64,000 nucleotides of DNA from CAVTWH01 sp963794685 (GTDB lineage: Bacteria; Actinomycetota; Actinomycetes; Mycobacteriales; Micromonosporaceae). The stretch covers positions 496,001 through 560,000 of the forward strand of contig CAWCFK010000018.1 of NCBI GenBank assembly GCA_963794685.1, given 5' to 3'. The position numbers and the translations under genes are program-made. Positions 61,827 to 64,000 of the stretch are shown here, piece by piece; position 1 is the first letter of the stretch; each line of letters begins with the position of its first letter. Below the pieces are notes generated by a model. That model saw only the letters and a program-made list of their open reading frames with translations, did no database searches and was not told the DNA's origin.

Positions 61827-63048
61827 TCAGCCGGCGGCGGCGGTCAACTCCGCGTCGCGGGCGATCGCCAGCACCGCGATGTCATCGGCGACCGTGTCCA
61901 CGCCGACCATCGCCGACATTACCCGCACGCAGACCTGCTCGGCCGGGCCGGCCCAGACCGTGCCACGCAGCCGCTCCAGGCCGCTGAACAGCGCCTCGCC
62001 GCGCCGCTCGACCAGGCCGTCGGTGTAGAGCAGCAGCACCGCGCCGGGCAGCAGCGGCAGTTCGGTCGCCCGGCGGTGGGCGCTGGGCTGCACCCCGAGC
62101 GGCAGATCCGGCGCGACCTGCACCAGGCGGCCGGGCCGGTCGGGCGAGGCCAGCACCGGCGGCGGGTGGCCCGGCCAGCGACAGCCGGATCCGGGTCAGG
62201 TCGGGGGAGATCACCGCGTAGACGGCGGTGGCCAACGCGCCCGGCTCGAAGATGGTGATCTTCCGGTCCAGCCGGGTGAGCACGTCGGCCGGGTCGTCGG
62301 ACTCCAGCGCGTACGCGCGCAGCGCACTGCGGATGCGGCCCATCACCACGGCCGCCCGCAGCCCGTGCCCGGCCACGTCGCCGATCGCCACCCCGACGTG
62401 CCCGGACGGCAGTGCGAACACGTCGTACCAGTCGCCGCCGACGGCGGACTGGGCACCGGGCACGTACCGGGCGGCCACCTGCAGGCCGGGCAGCTCGATG
62501 TGCCGGGCCGGCAGCAGCGAGCGCTGCAACGCCACGGTGGCCGCCCGGTCCACCGCGGTCTGCTGGGCCTGGGTGGCCAGCGCCATCCGGTCGGCCGCCA
62601 CCTGCAGCACGTTCACCTCGTCGTCGGTGAACAGCCTGGGGTGCAACGACCCGACGTGCACCACGCCCACCAGCTGACCCGCCGCGATCATGGGTACCCC
62701 GATGATCGACCGCACGCCGCGCTCGATCAGGATCGGGTTCAGCACGCTGGCCGGCCCGACCTCCTGCAGTTGGACGGCGGCCCGGCTGGCGGCCACCCGG
62801 CCGGCGAATCCCGGCCCGACCGGGATCCGTACCCCCTGGGCGACCTCTGCCTCCAGCCCCACCGAAGCGGTCGCCACCAGCTCCTCGCCGTACGGGTCGA
62901 GCAGCAGCACGGTGGCGGTGTCCGCACGCAGTTGGTCACGCACCCGGACCAGCAACTCGGCGACGAGGCTCGCCACGTCCAGGTGTGCCAGCGCGGTGTC
63001 GGTCACCGCGTGCACGCCGTGCAGGGTATCCCGGTCGGAGGTCACCAC
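61827..63048 (-). pseudogene. GAF-SpoIIE serine phosphatase, one frameshift
   Basis: Phosphatase of about 406 residues when rejoined. The GAF domain (TATVLLLDPYGEELVATASV, GVRSIIGVPMIAAGQLVGVV) and the first phosphatase part (SAVGGDWYDVFALPSGHVGV, IGDVAGHGLRAAVVMGRIRS) are in one frame. Near 62170 one extra G shifts the rest: AGHPPPVLASPDRPG, LLLYTDGLVERRGE, DDIAVLAIARD. Removing that base gives LSLAGHPPPVL, the normal family sequence. The start is GTG 63048 or 63045. Its likely target is the STAS protein downstream. Confidence 0.85.
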
Positions 63049-63096
63049 GGCATCCTAGTCACTGCGACCGGCCGGTCGATTAGCCGCGAGACACGG

Positions 63097-63565
63097 TCAG
63101 GTCGCGCCCGCTCCGGACGCCGCGGCTTCGGTGTTGTCCCACCGGGTCAGTAACACCACGAGGACGAACACCTGCACCGGCACCGGTAGCCCGGGCAGGT
63201 CGGCCTCGGCCCGGCCGAACCAGCTGCTGGTCCGGCGGACCACCCCGACGGGCTGCTCCCCGGCGAGCAGGAGCTGGTCGCTGCGCCACACCGATGCGCG
63301 CTGGAACTGGTGGACGACGCCGCTCGCGGTGACCGTCCAGCGCCGGCGGCCCAGCCCGTCGGCCTGTGCCACCGGACGCTCCGCTGCGTCCAGGAGGTCG
63401 TAGCGGCCGCCGGTCCAGTTGGACCGGACCAGGTAGTGCTGGCCGGCCAGGTCGAAGGCGCCGCGGGACCGCCAGGCCGACTTCTCCCACCGGGTGAGCG
63501 GCTCGACCGTCGCTGCTGATGTCGTAGCTGATCTGCCAGAAGCCGGCTTTGCGGGCGGTGAGCAT
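63097..63565 (-). pseudogene. LURP-one/tubby-like beta-barrel protein, one frameshift
   Basis: The 12-strand tubby-C-like barrel pattern is visible: YDLLDAAERPVAQADGLGRR, VVHQFQRASVWRSDQLLLAG, VGVVRRTSSWFGRAEADLPG and the closing hydrophobic helix VFVLVVLLTRWD. The first 18 residues from ATG 63565 (MLTARKAGFWQISYDIS) are in another frame. Removing one A near 63512 joins them as ISATVEPLTRWEKSAW. The intact protein would be about 155 residues. These proteins bind membranes or are of unknown function. The hydrophobic C-terminus may be membrane-attached. Confidence 0.75.
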
Positions 63566-63607
63566 GCCGTCACGGTAGCGCCCGCCCGCAAGCCGCGAAT
63601 CGGTCCG

Positions 63608-64000
63608 TCACGGCGTCATGGTCGCTCCGGCGCCCGGGCGGGTGGTGGTGAGAAAGGTGGTCGCCGGCAGGCTGCCGTCCGGGCGCCGTGGACCCTCGGC
63701 GCTGGTCGGGTCGGTGCCGCGCAGCACGGCCACGCTCCAGCCGGGCTCGTTCCAGGAGTTGCCGGACTCCTGCGTGACCTCGCCCCGGTTGTCGTCCCGC
63801 CCGTTGGCCAGTGCCAGGTTTCCGCTCAAATGTGACGGTGAGTACCAGAATGCGAAGCCGTCCTTGCCGTTGCGGTACGCGGTGTTGCCGGTCACCGCGA
63901 TGACGCCCTTGTTGTTCTGCTCGGTGAAGCCGTAGCCGGTGTTGTCCCAGGCGGCATTGTCGGTGACCAGGTGGTTGACGTTGGGGGTCGGGTCGCCGCC
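63608..64000 (-). CDS. right-handed beta-helix protein (pectate lyase-like), C-terminal part
   Basis: The gene runs past the window end and only its last 130 codons are visible. They contain beta-helix coils with Asn ladders: TDNAAWDNTGYGFTEQNNKG, VTGNTAYRNGKDGFAFWYSP, SGNLALANGRDDNRGE. This is typical of PL9-type pectate lyases and related secreted beta-helix enzymes. A Pro/Thr-rich end follows. It would fit the set of plant-polymer enzymes in this window. The catalytic part is outside. Confidence 0.85.
   Translation of the reverse strand, partial: GGDPTPNVNHLVTDNAAWDNTGYGFTEQNNKGVIAVTGNTAYRNGKDGFAFWYSPSHLSGNLALANGRDDNRGEVTQESGNSWNEPGWSVAVLRGTDPTSAEGPRRPDGSLPATTFLTTTRPGAGATMTP

Noticed and set aside
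1..64000. Search for tRNA, rRNA, insertion sequences, integrase or phage genes, and defence systems
   Set aside because: No clover-leaf with CCA-adjacent GTTCRANYC signature, no transposase or integrase motif and no defence gene cluster was found by eye. A tRNAscan and domain search would be needed to be certain.

Overview
The window is 64 kb of very GC-rich DNA with actinomycete-style genes: GTG starts, 4-base stop/start overlaps, secreted proteins with Ser/Ala/Pro/Thr linkers and CBM2 or CBM5/12 modules, SpoIIE/STAS/HATPase partner-switch proteins, and HelD-type RNA polymerase recycling ATPases. Together these suggest a filamentous member of the Micromonosporaceae (Micromonospora or a relative). 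The genus is an inference. I see no rRNA, tRNA, CRISPR array, insertion sequence, prophage or plasmid gene, so this reads as ordinary chromosomal arm or core sequence.

Layout. 0-6.4 kb: end of an iron-siderophore ABC importer (permease and ATPase), aldo/keto reductase, LigD-like 3'-phosphoesterase, a lipoprotein and a DUF2786 protein. 6.4-13.3 kb: DinB-like protein, a HelD/HelR-type ATPase (frameshifted), a SigE-family sigma factor coupled to a membrane-anchored beta-propeller protein, a phosphotransferase-fold protein and a DUF305-like lipoprotein. 13.3-20.7 kb: chitin-type AA10 monooxygenase, a broken glycosidase, sulfotransferase, rhomboid protease (broken), phosphopantetheinyl transferase (broken), then an overlapping set of XRE-cupin regulator (broken), PLP decarboxylase and HAD hydrolase. 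21-30 kb: GH127 arabinofuranosidase with CBM2, HAF-repeat protein, CoA-transferase, a two-component system divergent from an MMPL transporter. 30-41 kb: LacI regulator, NhaA-DsbA fusion, G1 (eqolisin) protease, gnd, a PrmC-like methyltransferase behind a structured leader, transglutaminase-like protein, a small-ORF/HATPase locus and a PQQ-like lipoprotein. 41-50 kb: nitroreductase, FKBP, a TetR-controlled three-gene operon, a pair of bacterial PH-domain membrane proteins, a second HelD ATPase and an orphan membrane protein. 50-64 kb: DUF574 methyltransferase coupled to a PAS-GGDEF-EAL protein, a ricin-type lectin, a DUF1206 protein, two SpoIIE phosphatase/STAS pairs, a TetR/divergent gene pair with a clear operator, an MmpS-like lipoprotein, a CBM2 secreted protein, a LURP-one-like protein and the end of a beta-helix pectate lyase.

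Two themes recur. The first is plant and fungal polymer degradation by secreted modular enzymes (AA10, GH127, CBM2 protein, beta-helix lyase, G1 protease). The second is signalling by partner switching and one- or two-component regulators.

The most striking sequence-level feature is that about eleven genes carry single-base indels (about 19 in all, most of them +1 and often in short homopolymers), although both sides of each break still encode conserved motifs. I interpret most of these as sequencing or assembly errors, not as genuine gene decay. I did not find a convincing new defence or mobile system. The best candidates for undescribed biology are two leader regions (35.88-36.02 kb and 38.52-38.75 kb), the sigma factor/propeller pair, the XRE-cupin/decarboxylase/HAD set, and the orphan protein at 49.56 kb.
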